Origin: Geobacter sp. UBA1603
Lineage (GTDB): Bacteria > Desulfobacterota > Desulfuromonadia > Geobacterales > Pseudopelobacteraceae
Assembly (NCBI GenBank): GCA_002322035.1
Contig: DCNF01000057.1
Span: forward strand, 1 to 11,552
Reading direction: 5' to 3'
DNA length: 11,552 nucleotides
The translations under genes and the position numbers were made by a program. Position 1 is the first letter of the stretch. Each line of letters begins with the position of its first letter. Shown here piece by piece: positions 1-9,467 of this stretch. The notes below the pieces were generated by a model. That model searched no databases. It saw only the letters and a program-made list of their open reading frames with translations, and was not told the origin of the DNA.

Positions 1-212
1 ATCTGGATCAGGATGCCGGCGCCGTCACCAGTGTTATGCTCGCTGCCGACCGCGCCGCGGTGGTCCAGGTTGGCCAGCACGGTAATTGCCTGCTGGACGA
101 TCTCATGGGACTTTTTCCCCTTGATATTGGCGACGAAGCCGACGCCGCAGGCATCGTGCTCGAACTGGGGATCGTAAAGCCCCTGTTTCTTTGGTAAGCC
201 GGTTGTTTTCAT
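1..212 (-). CDS. gltB: Glutamate synthase large subunit, N-terminal fragment (partial)
   Basis: This is the start of the large subunit of glutamate synthase, which transfers the amide nitrogen of glutamine to 2-oxoglutarate in ammonium assimilation. Only 70 codons lie in the window and the gene runs off the left edge. The protein begins [15 protein letters not shown] and then reads [13 protein letters not shown] and [18 protein letters not shown]. These are the hallmark N-terminal segments of the class II glutamine amidotransferase domain. Cys22 (in ACGVGF) matches the residue that becomes the N-terminal nucleophile after removal of a short propeptide in this family. The ATG at 212 is preceded by AAAGG with a 7-base gap, which supports this start. 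A promoter with a palindromic operator lies about 170-200 bases upstream, so the gene need not depend on the permease gene upstream on the same strand. Assignment is strong although the fragment is short. Confidence 0.93.
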   Translation of the reverse strand, partial: MKTTGLPKKQGLYDPQFEHDACGVGFVANIKGKKSHEIVQQAITVLANLDHRGAVGSEHNTGDGAGILIQ

Positions 213-375
213 GATGCAGCCTTTGTGCGGTGGATTTCGGGAAAGCGCTGGTATTTAGCACTCACCGTGCCAACTGGAATCAGTCGATGTCAATTGCTGT
301 TTCGTCGTTATCCTGCGGGTGTTTTTGCCGCGTCCGCCCTGCCTGACTGGACAGGCCCGGCCGGGCGCGCCAAAA
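213..375 (-). other. Long 5' leader of gltB with two small hairpins
   Basis: If transcription starts about 7 bases past the -10 element at 382-387, the gltB transcript has an untranslated leader of roughly 160 bases. Within it lie a perfect 12-base palindrome (355-366, GCCCGGCCGGGC) and an overlapping hairpin with 5-base arms at 341-345 and 352-356 and a 6-base loop. They share two bases and so cannot both form fully. Neither is followed by a U-run in the gltB direction, so I do not call a terminator. I see no known riboswitch here. An 87-codon plus-strand reading frame crosses the region but has no supporting evidence. Confidence 0.35.
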
Positions 376-381
376 ATAAAG

Positions 382-410
382 ACTATATTTTTACTCAATT
401 GAGTACTCAA
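382..410 (-). promoter_or_regulatory. Sigma70-type promoter for gltB
   Basis: Read on the minus strand, TTGAGT (410-405) is followed by a spacer of exactly 17 bases and then TATAGT (387-382). Both hexamers are close to the sigma70 consensus and the spacing is optimal. The element points at gltB and lies in the gap after the permease stop codon. The surrounding bases are AT-rich in an otherwise GC-rich window. The start site is inferred, not observed. Confidence 0.6.
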
Positions 411-411
411 T
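392..411. promoter_or_regulatory. Operator-like double palindrome over the gltB promoter
   Basis: Two perfect 14-base palindromes overlap here: TACTCAATTGAGTA at 392-405 and ATTGAGTACTCAAT at 398-411. The same 20 bases also contain TACTCAAT twice as a direct repeat (392-399 and 404-411). The block covers the -35 hexamer and most of the spacer of the gltB promoter, where a bound dimer would block RNA polymerase. The regulator is not identified. Rrf2-family and similar small winged-helix repressors use dyads of this size in this position, but that is only an analogy. Confidence 0.55.
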
Positions 412-442
412 GTAGTCGCAGCGTCTTTCGGCCCTTGTCAGG

Positions 443-1432
443 TCAGATCATTCCCTGCCCCTTGACTTCGGCCTTCAGCCAGGCATAGACAACCGGAGCG
501 GCCACCAGCCCGTGAACGCCAAAGACCGCCTCCAGAAGGAGCATGGCGCTCAGGAGCTCCCAGGCCGTGGCTTGGACTTCGTGGCCGACGATCCGGGCAT
601 TCATGAAATATTCCGCCTTGTGGATCACCACCAGAAAGGCGAGCGATGCGATTCCAACCAGCGGGGAAACGCCGAGGCTGATCACAAAGATCACGGTGTT
701 CGACACAAGATTGCCGACGACCGGCAGCATACCGACGGCAAAGGTCAGAAGCACCAGCAGGGTTGCCATCGGCAGATGGATGCCGAACAGCGGCAGGACC
801 ACCAGCAGGTAGACTGCTGTCAGCGTGGCGTTCAGCCCGGAAATCTTGACCTGTGCGAAAACCACCTTGTCAAAGGCGGTTGCAAGGTTCCGCAGCCGGT
901 GGCGCAGGATGCTGACCAGGGGCGGGGCCTTGTCGTGTTCCGTGAAGTGGTGCACGGCCGCCATGCCGCCGACAACCATGCCGAGGACGATGTGGGCAAA
1001 AACCTTGATGCTCTCCATGCCGACCAGCGAAATTTTCTGGACATGGTTGCTGAGCAGTTCGATCAGCTGCTGGCGCAGGTCATCAATGGTCGTCGGCAGC
1101 ACATCGGCAACTGAAGCCGGCAAGGTTTTGCGCAGCCCTCCCAACGTGTCGACAACGGTCGCCAGAAGGGCGGCGATCCCGTGGCTGCTGCCGACGAACG
1201 ACCAGATGGCGGCGCAGGCGCTGGTCAGCCCGCTGATGACGCACAGTACAACCACGCCCAGGGCAGCTTTGCGGGCAAAGCGGTTGATGTTGCTCGGCAG
1301 GTGCCGGGCCAGCTTGAGCGTCAGTACATACACCGCCAGGCCGGCAAATACGGCCGGCAGCAGATGGAACTGCAGGACGAGCATGACGGCCGCGGCGGCC
1401 AGCAGATAGCTTGCGGTAATCTGTCGCACCAT
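443..1432 (-). CDS. AI-2E (PerM) family membrane permease
   Basis: A 329-residue, very hydrophobic inner-membrane protein of the AI-2E/PerM (formerly UPF0118) family. Members include TqsA-type exporters and Na+/H+ antiporter-like proteins, and substrates are mostly unknown. Visible features are two adjacent N-terminal membrane segments (about residues 7-36), a third at 57-80, and a polar helical stretch (about 85-135) typical of the family's central soluble part. Further segments lie at about 143-162, 203-222, 223-263, 262-280 and 300-320. The segment around 234-254 (GMLPVVGNLVSNT) and the following HKAEYFMNARIVG fit the family's conserved C-terminal half. Length is normal. The ATG at 1432 has AAGGA upstream with a 9-base gap. 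The gene is divergent from the response regulator and lies upstream of gltB on the same strand. A role in autoinducer transport should not be assumed. Confidence 0.85.
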   Translation of the reverse strand: MVRQITASYLLAAAAVMLVLQFHLLPAVFAGLAVYVLTLKLARHLPSNINRFARKAALGVVVLCVISGLTSACAAIWSFVGSSHGIAALLATVVDTLGGLRKTLPASVADVLPTTIDDLRQQLIELLSNHVQKISLVGMESIKVFAHIVLGMVVGGMAAVHHFTEHDKAPPLVSILRHRLRNLATAFDKVVFAQVKISGLNATLTAVYLLVVLPLFGIHLPMATLLVLLTFAVGMLPVVGNLVSNTVIFVISLGVSPLVGIASLAFLVVIHKAEYFMNARIVGHEVQATAWELLSAMLLLEAVFGVHGLVAAPVVYAWLKAEVKGQGMI

Positions 1433-1482
1433 TGGATGTGGTCCTTGTCAGCGGGTAATTGTCATCAGGGCCGAGGCACAAC

Positions 1483-1510
1483 TTTATATGCTTATGTCAA
1501 GCCAAGTAAA
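1483..1510 (-). promoter_or_regulatory. Putative promoter for the permease gene
   Basis: On the minus strand TTTACT (1510-1505), a 16-base spacer and TATAAA (1488-1483) form a fair sigma70-type promoter about 50 bases upstream of the permease start. A consensus -35 hexamer, TTGACA (1500-1495), also lies inside this block but is too close to the -10 to pair with it. The same stretch matches the GG-N10-GC core of a sigma54 promoter (1504-1489), only partly matching the wider consensus. Confidence 0.35.
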
Positions 1511-1553
1511 GCCATTTTATTGGCTCAGCAGAGGGTGATCGTGCCGCTTGCGC

Positions 1554-1583
1554 TTGCATATCCCCGGTCTGTTACGGTATACA
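1554..1583 (+). promoter_or_regulatory. Putative promoter for the response regulator
   Basis: TTGCAT (1554-1559), an 18-base spacer and TATACA (1578-1583) lie 45 bases upstream of the regulator's start codon. The hexamers are moderately good and the spacing is one base over optimal. An imperfect dyad follows (arms 1584-1593 and 1605-1615, matching over GAGT and CTGT blocks) and ends at the ribosome-binding site. It could be a weak leader stem or an operator. Confidence 0.35.
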
Positions 1584-1627
1584 GAGTGTCTGTCAGGGTG
1601 CCGCACAGGATACTCGGGAGGGCGGAA

Positions 1628-2401
1628 ATGAACAGCAGCGCAGACGAGACCGGCAATACCACCCCGAAGGTGCTGATTGTGGATGATGAACCTGGTGTGC
1701 TGCGCGCCATCCACCGGCTGCTGCTCGACGAGCACTGTCAGGTCCTGACCGCCCAGGGGGGGCATGAAGCGCTGGCACTCCTGAATGAAACAGGCCCGGT
1801 CCAGCTGCTCATTTCCGATTATCGCATGCCGGTCATGAACGGAGTCGAGTTCCTCCAGCAGACCATGCACCGCTGGCCGGACACCCGCCGGATGATCCTC
1901 TCCGCCTTTCCCGATACTGAAGTGCTCCTGTCGGCGGTCAACGAAGGGCGCATTCACCGCTTCATGGTCAAACCGTGGGATAATGATGCGCTGCGCGACA
2001 CGGTCCGGGAGATGCTGCAGGAGTTTGCGATCCTGGAGCAGTTCCGTCGTGACGCCGAAGAGCTGACCCGCACGAACCGCCTGCTTTCCCGTACCAATGA
2101 GCATTTGAGTTCGATCCTGGCCGACGTGCTGGCTGGCATCCGCCAGGAATTGCCGGTCGGCGTCCGGGGCCAGAGGCCTGTCATGGCGGCAGTTGACGGT
2201 CTGGAGCAGCTTTCGCCCCGGGAGCGTCGGGTGCTCTGCGGCCTTGCTGCCGGCCAACCGGTTAAGGCGATCGCCCTCGAACTGGGGGTAAGCATCAAAA
2301 CGGTCAGCACCTACAAGAAGCGGCTCTGCGACAAGATGAAATTCAACAATGACGCCGAGCTGATCGTCTACGCCGTCCGGCACAATCTCTATCCAGCCTA
2401 G
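1628..2401 (+). CDS. Response regulator, receiver plus LuxR-type HTH (NarL/FixJ-like)
   Basis: A 257-residue two-component response regulator, presumably a phosphorylation-controlled transcription factor. The receiver domain (about 13-130) has the acidic pair Asp19-Asp20, the phosphoacceptor Asp64 in SDYRMP, the switch Ser92 and the conserved Lys115 in VKPWD. A helical, probably coiled-coil linker (about 130-175) is rich in Glu, Arg and Leu. A LuxR-family helix-turn-helix follows at about 195-257 (LSPRERRVL, AIALELGVSIKTVSTYKKRL). The ATG at 1628 has GGGAGGG 5 bases upstream; the open frame extends far upstream (past 1181) but that part has no coding support and overlaps the divergent permease. 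No kinase gene is upstream; three histidine kinases without receivers lie directly downstream, making this their likely partner. Targets are unknown. Confidence 0.9.
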   Translation: MNSSADETGNTTPKVLIVDDEPGVLRAIHRLLLDEHCQVLTAQGGHEALALLNETGPVQLLISDYRMPVMNGVEFLQQTMHRWPDTRRMILSAFPDTEVLLSAVNEGRIHRFMVKPWDNDALRDTVREMLQEFAILEQFRRDAEELTRTNRLLSRTNEHLSSILADVLAGIRQELPVGVRGQRPVMAAVDGLEQLSPRERRVLCGLAAGQPVKAIALELGVSIKTVSTYKKRLCDKMKFNNDAELIVYAVRHNLYPA

Positions 2402-2500
2402 CACGAACCTGACCATTTTTTCAGCAGCATCTAATCCCTCGTCCGTGTAAGACTTTTCCTACATTCATTTCAATCTGTCCGACTTGTTTCTTTTGCAGCA

Positions 2501-2528
2501 TTGACTATCATGGAAGCCGCGATAGAAT
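2501..2528 (+). promoter_or_regulatory. Sigma70-type promoter for the three-kinase operon
   Basis: TTGACT (2501-2506), a 16-base spacer and TAGAAT (2523-2528) closely match the sigma70 consensus, about 50 bases before the first kinase. The kinases can therefore be transcribed independently of the response regulator, although no terminator was found between them. The remainder of the gap (2402-2500) shows nothing recognisable beyond a T-run at 2417-2422 without a convincing hairpin. Confidence 0.55.
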
Positions 2529-2539
2529 CATGTTTTGCT

Positions 2540-2554
2540 CCGGGTGCTACCCGG
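2540..2554 (+). promoter_or_regulatory. Leader hairpin just upstream of the first kinase RBS
   Basis: CCGGGT-GCT-ACCCGG forms a perfect 6-base GC-rich stem with a 3-base loop. It would sit at about nucleotide 5 of the predicted transcript and 9 bases before the AAGGAGG ribosome-binding site (2564-2570). A 5'-end stem of this kind can stabilise an mRNA. It could equally be a small operator at the start site. Confidence 0.35.
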
Positions 2555-2576
2555 TCTGCGCTGAAGGAGGCTGCAG

Positions 2577-5500
2577 ATGATCCCGACCTCGACGATCCAT
2601 CGTATGAGCATCAAGACAAAGGTAAGCCTGATGGTGCTGGCAACGGTGGCAACTTTGCTGTTCAGCGTGTCCGGCGCACTGTTCTTCTATTTTCACTCCA
2701 TGCTGACCGACAGCATCCTCTCCCAGCAGTTCAAGCTGGTCAGCGAGATCGCCGAGCAGCTCGACGGGCGGCTCAAGCTGGCCCGGATCCAGCTCTACCT
2801 GGCCGCCGCCAGTGTCCACAGCGACAACATCAATAACCCTGCCGCCCTGCAGAAAATCCTTGACCAGAAAGAAGACAGCCGCTTCATTTTCGATTCCGGC
2901 TTTGTGGTGATCGGTGCCGACGGCCGGGTCAGGGCTGAAAGCATGGGCATCCCCGAGCTGGTCGGCCGCGATCTCAATTTCCGGGATTACGTCAAGGAGG
3001 GGCTTAAAACCGGCAAGCCGCTGATCTCGAAGCCTTTCCGCCTGAGCACCCCCCCCCATACGCCGATGGTCGCCATGGTGGCCCCGATCCGAGATGACCG
3101 TGATCAGGTGATCGGCCTGTTTGTGGGCTACCACTCCCTGGGGGCCGGCAATTTCCTGACCTCGATCTCCACCACCGGCATGGAGAAAGGCTACCTCTAC
3201 ATCCTTGACGGTCGTACGATCGTCATGCACGCCGACGGCAAGCGGGTCATGGAAGAGGTCCCGCCCGGAAAGAACCGGGGTATCGACCGGGCGCTGGAGG
3301 GGTTCGAGGGATCCCTGGAAAATGTCAACTCCCGGGGGGTTGAGCTGTTAAGTTCCTTCAAACGGGTCGGCGAGACGGGCTGGATTCTGGCCGCCAACAT
3401 TCCGACCGCTGTGGCCTTCAGCCCGCTCCAGCGGCTGGCGGTCTTTGCCACTGTGCTGACGATCGGGGCGATCGTGGTCTCAATACTGCTGGTCTGGGGC
3501 GTGACCCGCCACCTGACCCGGCCGATCGACGTGCTGACCCAGCATATCGATCAGATCTCCGTGAACAAGGACCAGTGGCAGCCGATCAGCCTCACGACCG
3601 GTGACGAGCTCGAGCGGTTGGCCAAGGCGTTCAACAGTATGATGGAGGCGGTGCAGACGGCCGAGCAGGCGATCATCAAGGATCGGGATTTTTATGGCGG
3701 GATCATCCAGAACGCCGCCGCCCCGATGTTTGTGGTCGACCAGCACCACACGATCCTGTTCTGGAACAACGCCATAGCAAAACTGACCGGCATGAGTTCG
3801 TTCCAGATGGTGGGGACCAAGCGGCAGTGGGCACCGTTTTATAAAGAAAAACGGCCGGTCCTTGCCGATCTGGTGATCGATCACCGGCTGGACCAGATCG
3901 ACCTGTACTACGGTGAGAAAATCTCATCCCGTTTCGCTGAAGGCGCTTTCCAGTCCGAGGGGTGGTTTCAGGCTATCGGCGGCAAGCGGCGCTATATGTT
4001 TTTCGAAGCGGCGCCGGTTTTTAACAGTTCCTACGAGGTCGTGGCGGCGGTGGAAACCCTGGAGGATATCACCGAACGCAAGCTGGCCGAAGAGGCACTG
4101 ACCAGCCAGAACCAGTTTTTGCAGGAAATCATCGACGCAATCCCCAACCCGGTGTTCTACAAGGATACCCAGGGCGCCTATATCGGCTGCAACCAGGCGT
4201 TCCTGAACTTTTTCGGCCTCTACGAGCTGGAAGAGGTCAAGGGTCGCACGATCGGCGACCTGCTGCCGAGCGAATACGCCAGCAAAAGCAGTCAGATGGA
4301 CAGCACCATTCTGCAGGAGCAGAACCTGCTCAACTACGAAACCGTCCTGCCCCGTGCCGATGGATCGGAGCGTAGCGTACTGGTCACCAAGGCGCCCTTT
4401 TCCAACCCGGACGGTACCCTGGGGGGGATCGTAGGTGCCTTTGTTGACCTGACCGAGCAGCGCCGAATGGATGAGCAGGTGCGCACCATGTCGCGGGCGA
4501 TCGAACAGAGTCCGGCCACGATCGTGATTACCGATACGAGCGGAACGATCGAATACGTTAACCCCAAGTTCAGCCAGACCAGCGGCTACAGCGCCGAAGA
4601 GGCGGTCGGCAAGAATCCGCGCGTGCTCAAATCGGGCGAGATGTCCGACGAAAACTACGCCCTGTTGTGGCAGACCATCACCAGCGGCCAGGAGTGGCGC
4701 GGCGAGTTCCACAATAAACGTAAAGACGGAACGCTCTACTGGGAATACGCCTCGATCTCGCCCCTGTTCGACAAGGTCGGCAGAATCACCGGCTACCTGG
4801 CGGTTAAAGAGGACATCAGCGCCCGCAAAGAGGTCGAGACCGAACTGGCCCGGAGCCGGGAAGCGCTGGAGGGTAAGCACGCCGAGCTGGGGCTGCTCTT
4901 CGGCCAGGTTGCCAATGCCAAGCGGGAGTGGGAAGAAACCCTTGATCACCTGCGCGACATCGTGATCCTGGCCGACAGTGGCCATCGAATCAGACGTTAC
5001 AACAAAAAGCTGGCCGATGTCACCGGGCGTCCGCTCAACCAGCTGGTGGGATGTGACTGGCGCCAGCTGACCGTTGAAACCGGATTCACGACCGTCAGCT
5101 TCGACGGCAGCACCGGAGAGCTGTTCCATCAGAACACCGGCCGCAGCTATGACATCGGCATCTACCCGGTCAGAAACAGCCAGGGCGAGGTCACGGCCCA
5201 GGTTGTCTCCCTGAACGACACCACCGAGTTGCGCAAGGCCGGCCAGGAGCTGGAAAAGGCCTATGCCGAACTGAAAGAGGCCCAGCTGCAGATCTTCCAG
5301 CAGGAGAAGATGGCCTCGATCGGCCAGCTGGCGGCCGGAGTGGCCCACGAGATCAACAACCCGATGGGCTTCATCTCCAGCAATCTGACCACCCTGAACA
5401 AATACGTGGACCGCCTGTCGGAATTTATCGCGGCAACGACCCAGGCCATGGAGTCCTGTGCCGGGAGCGAAACCGCCAGCCAGGTCCAGCAGGTGCGCAA

Positions 5501-6094
5501 ACGGCTCAAGATCGACCACATCATGGAGGACGCCCTGCAGCTGATCGCCGAGAGCCAGGACGGGGCCGGACGGGTGCGGCGGATCGTCCAGGACCTGAAG
5601 AGCTTCTCGCGGGTCGATCAGGCCGATTCGGCCCTGATCCAGTTGAACGAGGCCCTGGAAACCACCATCAACATCGCCTGGAACGAGATCAAGTACGTGG
5701 CGACCCTCAACCGGGAATTCGGCGACATTCCCGAGATCAAGTGCTATCCCCAGCAGCTCAACCAGGTCTTTCTCAATCTGCTGGTCAACGCCGCCCATGC
5801 CATGGAGGGGAGTCAGGGCGTCATCACGGTCAAGACATGGTGCGACAGCGACACCATCCATGTCTCGGTGACCGACAGCGGCAAGGGGATCCCGGAGGCC
5901 AACCTGAAAAAGATCTTCGAGCCGTTCTTCACCACGAAAGAGGTTGGCAAGGGGACCGGGCTCGGCCTGTCCATATCCTACGAGATCATCAAAAAGCATG
6001 GTGGTGAGATCAGCGTCGAGAGCACGGTCGGCGTCGGCACCACCTTCACGGTCAGCCTGCCGCTGGCGGGGCCGCCGGCCGTTGAGGAAACCCC

Positions 6095-6098
<4 letters not shown>
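2577..6098 (+). CDS. Sensor histidine kinase 1: dCache-HAMP-PAS x4-HisKA-HATPase
   Basis: An 1173-residue membrane sensor kinase. Order: membrane segment 16-39; periplasmic double-Cache domain (about 40-285); second membrane segment 287-309; HAMP linker (about 310-363); PAS1 (370-505), with Trp418, Phe421-Tyr422 and a RPVLADL block; PAS2 (512-637); PAS3 (640-757), resembling redox-type PAS domains ([19 protein letters not shown]); a weaker PAS4 (785-890); then the transmitter. The transmitter has phosphoacceptor His924 in AHEINNP, the N box with Asn1071, Asp1100 in DSGKGIP and the G2 box from Gly1126 (GTGLGL). All catalytic motifs are intact. The ATG at 2577 is preceded by AAGGAGG with a 6-base gap, favouring it over the ATG at 2604. 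The stop overlaps the next gene by 4 bases. No receiver is fused. The ligand is unknown; the PAS3 comparison is an inference. A run of nine C lies at 3049-3057. Confidence 0.93.
3049..3057 (+). repeat. Poly-C tract (9 C) in the Cache domain of kinase 1
   Basis: Nine consecutive C residues encode part of Thr-Pro-Pro within the periplasmic sensor. The reading frame is intact at this length. A change of one base would stop the protein early. Confidence 0.9.
5294..6052 (+). repeat. Transmitter repeat, copy 1 (kinase 1)
   Basis: This block matches 6871-7632 in kinase 2. The first 82 bases (5294-5375 against 6871-6952) differ at one position. A 43-base run (5644-5686 against 7224-7266) is identical, and the G-box region and the last ~30 bases are also nearly identical. 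The stretch between about 5376 and 5565 is strongly diverged, with a net difference of one codon. Kinase 3 carries the same domain at much lower DNA similarity. Confidence 0.85.
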
Positions 6099-7673
<1,575 letters not shown>

Positions 7674-7681
<8 letters not shown>

Positions 7682-9368
7682 ACACGGGGCAGACAGAGCC
7701 GAAGCCAGCCGGCCCGCACCGGAACAGCCGGGCGGCATCAAGATAATCTACCAGATGCTGTCGGTCTGCCTGGCAATGATCATCATTGTCGGCTGCGGGA
7801 TCAGTTTTTACCTGGTTCCACTCTTCCACGAAGAGCTGCTGGACAACGAGCGGACCCACATCCGCGACCTGGTGGAATCGGCCTATTCGGTGGCAACCAA
7901 TTATTACGAACGCTCCGTCAACGGTGAATTCAGCGAGCAGGATGCCCGGCGCCGGGCCCTGGAGCGGATCAGGCAGATGCGCTACGGCGACAGCGGCTAC
8001 TTCTGGGTCAACGATATGAAGGGGACGATGGTCATGCATCCGGTCATGCCGGAGTTAAACGGCAGAGATATGTATGACTTCACGGATTTTACCGGCAAAT
8101 ACCTCTTCCGGGAGTTTGCTGATGTCTGCCGGCGCGAGGGGCGGGGTTACGTCAGCTACCGCTGGCCCGAACCGGGCGTTGATCAGCCGGTGGAAAAAAC
8201 GTCCCATGTCAAACTGTTCAAGCCCTGGGGCTGGGTGATCGGCACCGGGGTCTACACCACCGAGATTCAGCGCTCCCTGGCCAGCATGCACAAGGAGCTG
8301 CTGGTCGCCACGATCGTGCTTCTGGTCGTGCTGGCGGTGTCCACCATGCTGATCGCCCTGCGCATCGCCGAACCGGTTAACCGCCTGGCCCAGTTCTCGA
8401 ACCGGCTGAGAGATGACCTGACGATCAGAATCGAGCCGGAAGGGGCTTACGAGCTGCAGTGTCTGGCAATCGCCCTGAACACCACAAGCGAGAGGCTTTC
8501 AGACACCCTTGTCTCCCGTGACCGGCTGGATGCGGCCCTCGCCTCCCTGACGGCGCTGCAGGAGCAGATCATTCGAAGCGAGAAGATGTCCTCGGTCGGC
8601 CAGCTGGCGGCCGGCATGGCCCACGAAATCAACAACCCGGCCGGATTCATCAACAGCAACCTGTCGACTCTCAGGCGCTATGTGGGCCGGCTGGCCGAGT
8701 TTATCGAGTACCTGACCCACCATATTGCTAACGAGGCTTCTGACAACGCCCTGCAGAACACCGGCGAAAAGCGGAACCTGCTCAAGATCGACCGGATCCT
8801 GACCGATTCCCTGATGCTGATCGAAGAGTCGCTGGAGGGGATCGAGCGGGTCAAGCGGATCGTCGCCGATCTGATGAGCTTTTCGCGGGCCGACAGCGGG
8901 ATTGTCAGCGCGGTTGACATAAACGAGGCCCTGGAGAGCGCCATCAATGTCGCCTCCAGCGAAATCCGCCAGAAGGCCACCCTGGTCAGGGAGTACGGCA
9001 CGCTGCCGGAGGTGGTCTGCTGCCCCCAGCAGATCGGCCGGGTGTTTGTCAATATTCTGGTCAATGCCGCCCAGGCGCTTGAAGAAAAAGGCCGGATCAC
9101 GGTCAAGACCTGGTGCCAGGAAAAGATCGTGTGCATATCGATCGCCGATACCGGCATCGGCATGGATCCGGAGACGATGCGCAGAATCTTCGACCCGTTT
9201 TTTACCTCGAAAGAGGTCGGCAGTGGCACCGGCCTGGGGCTTTATATCGCCTACGACATCATCCGCAAGCATGGCGGTGATATTACGGTCCAGAGCGAAC
9301 CGTGCGGCGGTTCAACCTTTACGGTCAGTCTGCCGGCGGCCAGGCCGCTGCCGGACCCGGAGGCCTGA
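7674..9368 (+). CDS. Sensor histidine kinase 3: single Cache-HisKA-HATPase
   Basis: A 564-residue membrane kinase. Membrane segments lie at about 24-50 and 208-230. The periplasmic part between them is an sCache_2-type domain (YGDSGYFWVNDMKGTMVMHP near 104-123, LFKPWGWVIGTGVY near 181-194), a fold that usually binds small organic molecules. A HAMP-like linker (about 230-283, AEPVNRLAQFSNRL) leads to the transmitter: His317 (AHEINNP), N-box Asn464, Asp492 (ADTGIGM) and the G2 box from Gly518 (GTGLGL). All key residues are present; there is no PAS and no receiver. The ATG at 7674 overlaps the stop of kinase 2 by 8 bases and has AAGG 8 bases upstream; the open frame runs further 5' inside kinase 2 but in its shadow. 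The transmitter is related to kinases 1 and 2 but clearly more diverged. A terminator-like hairpin follows 12 bases after the stop. Confidence 0.93.
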
Positions 9369-9380
9369 ACGGACGATTGA

Positions 9381-9408
9381 GCCCAATCGGCAAAGGCCGC
9401 TGGGCATT
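9381..9408 (+). terminator. Intrinsic terminator after the kinase operon
   Basis: The arms GCCCA (9381-9385) and TGGGC (9401-9405) enclose a second stem, CGGC/GCCG, with an AAAG loop. Together they form a 9-pair GC-rich hairpin with a small internal bulge. It begins 12 bases after the stop of kinase 3. The following ATTT is a short T-tract, so termination may be incomplete. Confidence 0.5.
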
Positions 9409-9419
9409 TCCAGGAGCTG

Positions 9420-9428
9420 TGGTATAGT
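9420..9428 (+). promoter_or_regulatory. Extended -10 promoter for the last gene
   Basis: TGG followed directly by TATAGT (9423-9428) gives an exact TGn-extended -10 element. No good -35 hexamer lies at the usual distance, which extended -10 promoters tolerate. Transcription would start near 9435, between the terminator hairpin and the gene. Confidence 0.4.
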
Positions 9429-9467
9429 TGCTCCATCTTATCGCAGGGCGGAGTGAGCACGCATCCC

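Noticed and set aside
225..488. An 87-codon plus-strand frame between gltB and the permease
   Set aside because: It crosses the gltB promoter/operator and the 3' end of the permease gene, has no ribosome-binding site that I can see and no recognisable protein features.
1500..1525. Inverted repeat AGCCAA / TTGGCT between the divergent genes
   Set aside because: Six-base arms with a 14-base gap are short enough to arise by chance in this AT-richer spacer, and the repeat does not align with either promoter in a telling way.
1181..1627. A 149-codon N-terminal extension of the response regulator
   Set aside because: The extension overlaps the permease gene on the other strand and the divergent promoter region. 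The ATG at 1628 has a strong ribosome-binding site directly before a normal receiver domain.
2402..2440. Possible terminator after the response regulator (T-run at 2417-2422)
   Set aside because: Only a 4-base stem can be drawn and the T-run falls inside its loop, so it does not have the shape of an intrinsic terminator.
2501..2836. A 111-codon plus-strand frame in front of kinase 1
   Set aside because: It starts within the kinase promoter and overlaps the first 260 bases of kinase 1 in another frame; no independent start signal or domain.
3924..5999. A 691-codon open frame on the minus strand opposite kinase 1
   Set aside because: It is exactly antisense to intact, recognisable PAS and kinase domains. 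Its composition (rich in Gly, Leu, Asp, Val, His) is that of a GC-rich shadow frame and no family motif is visible.
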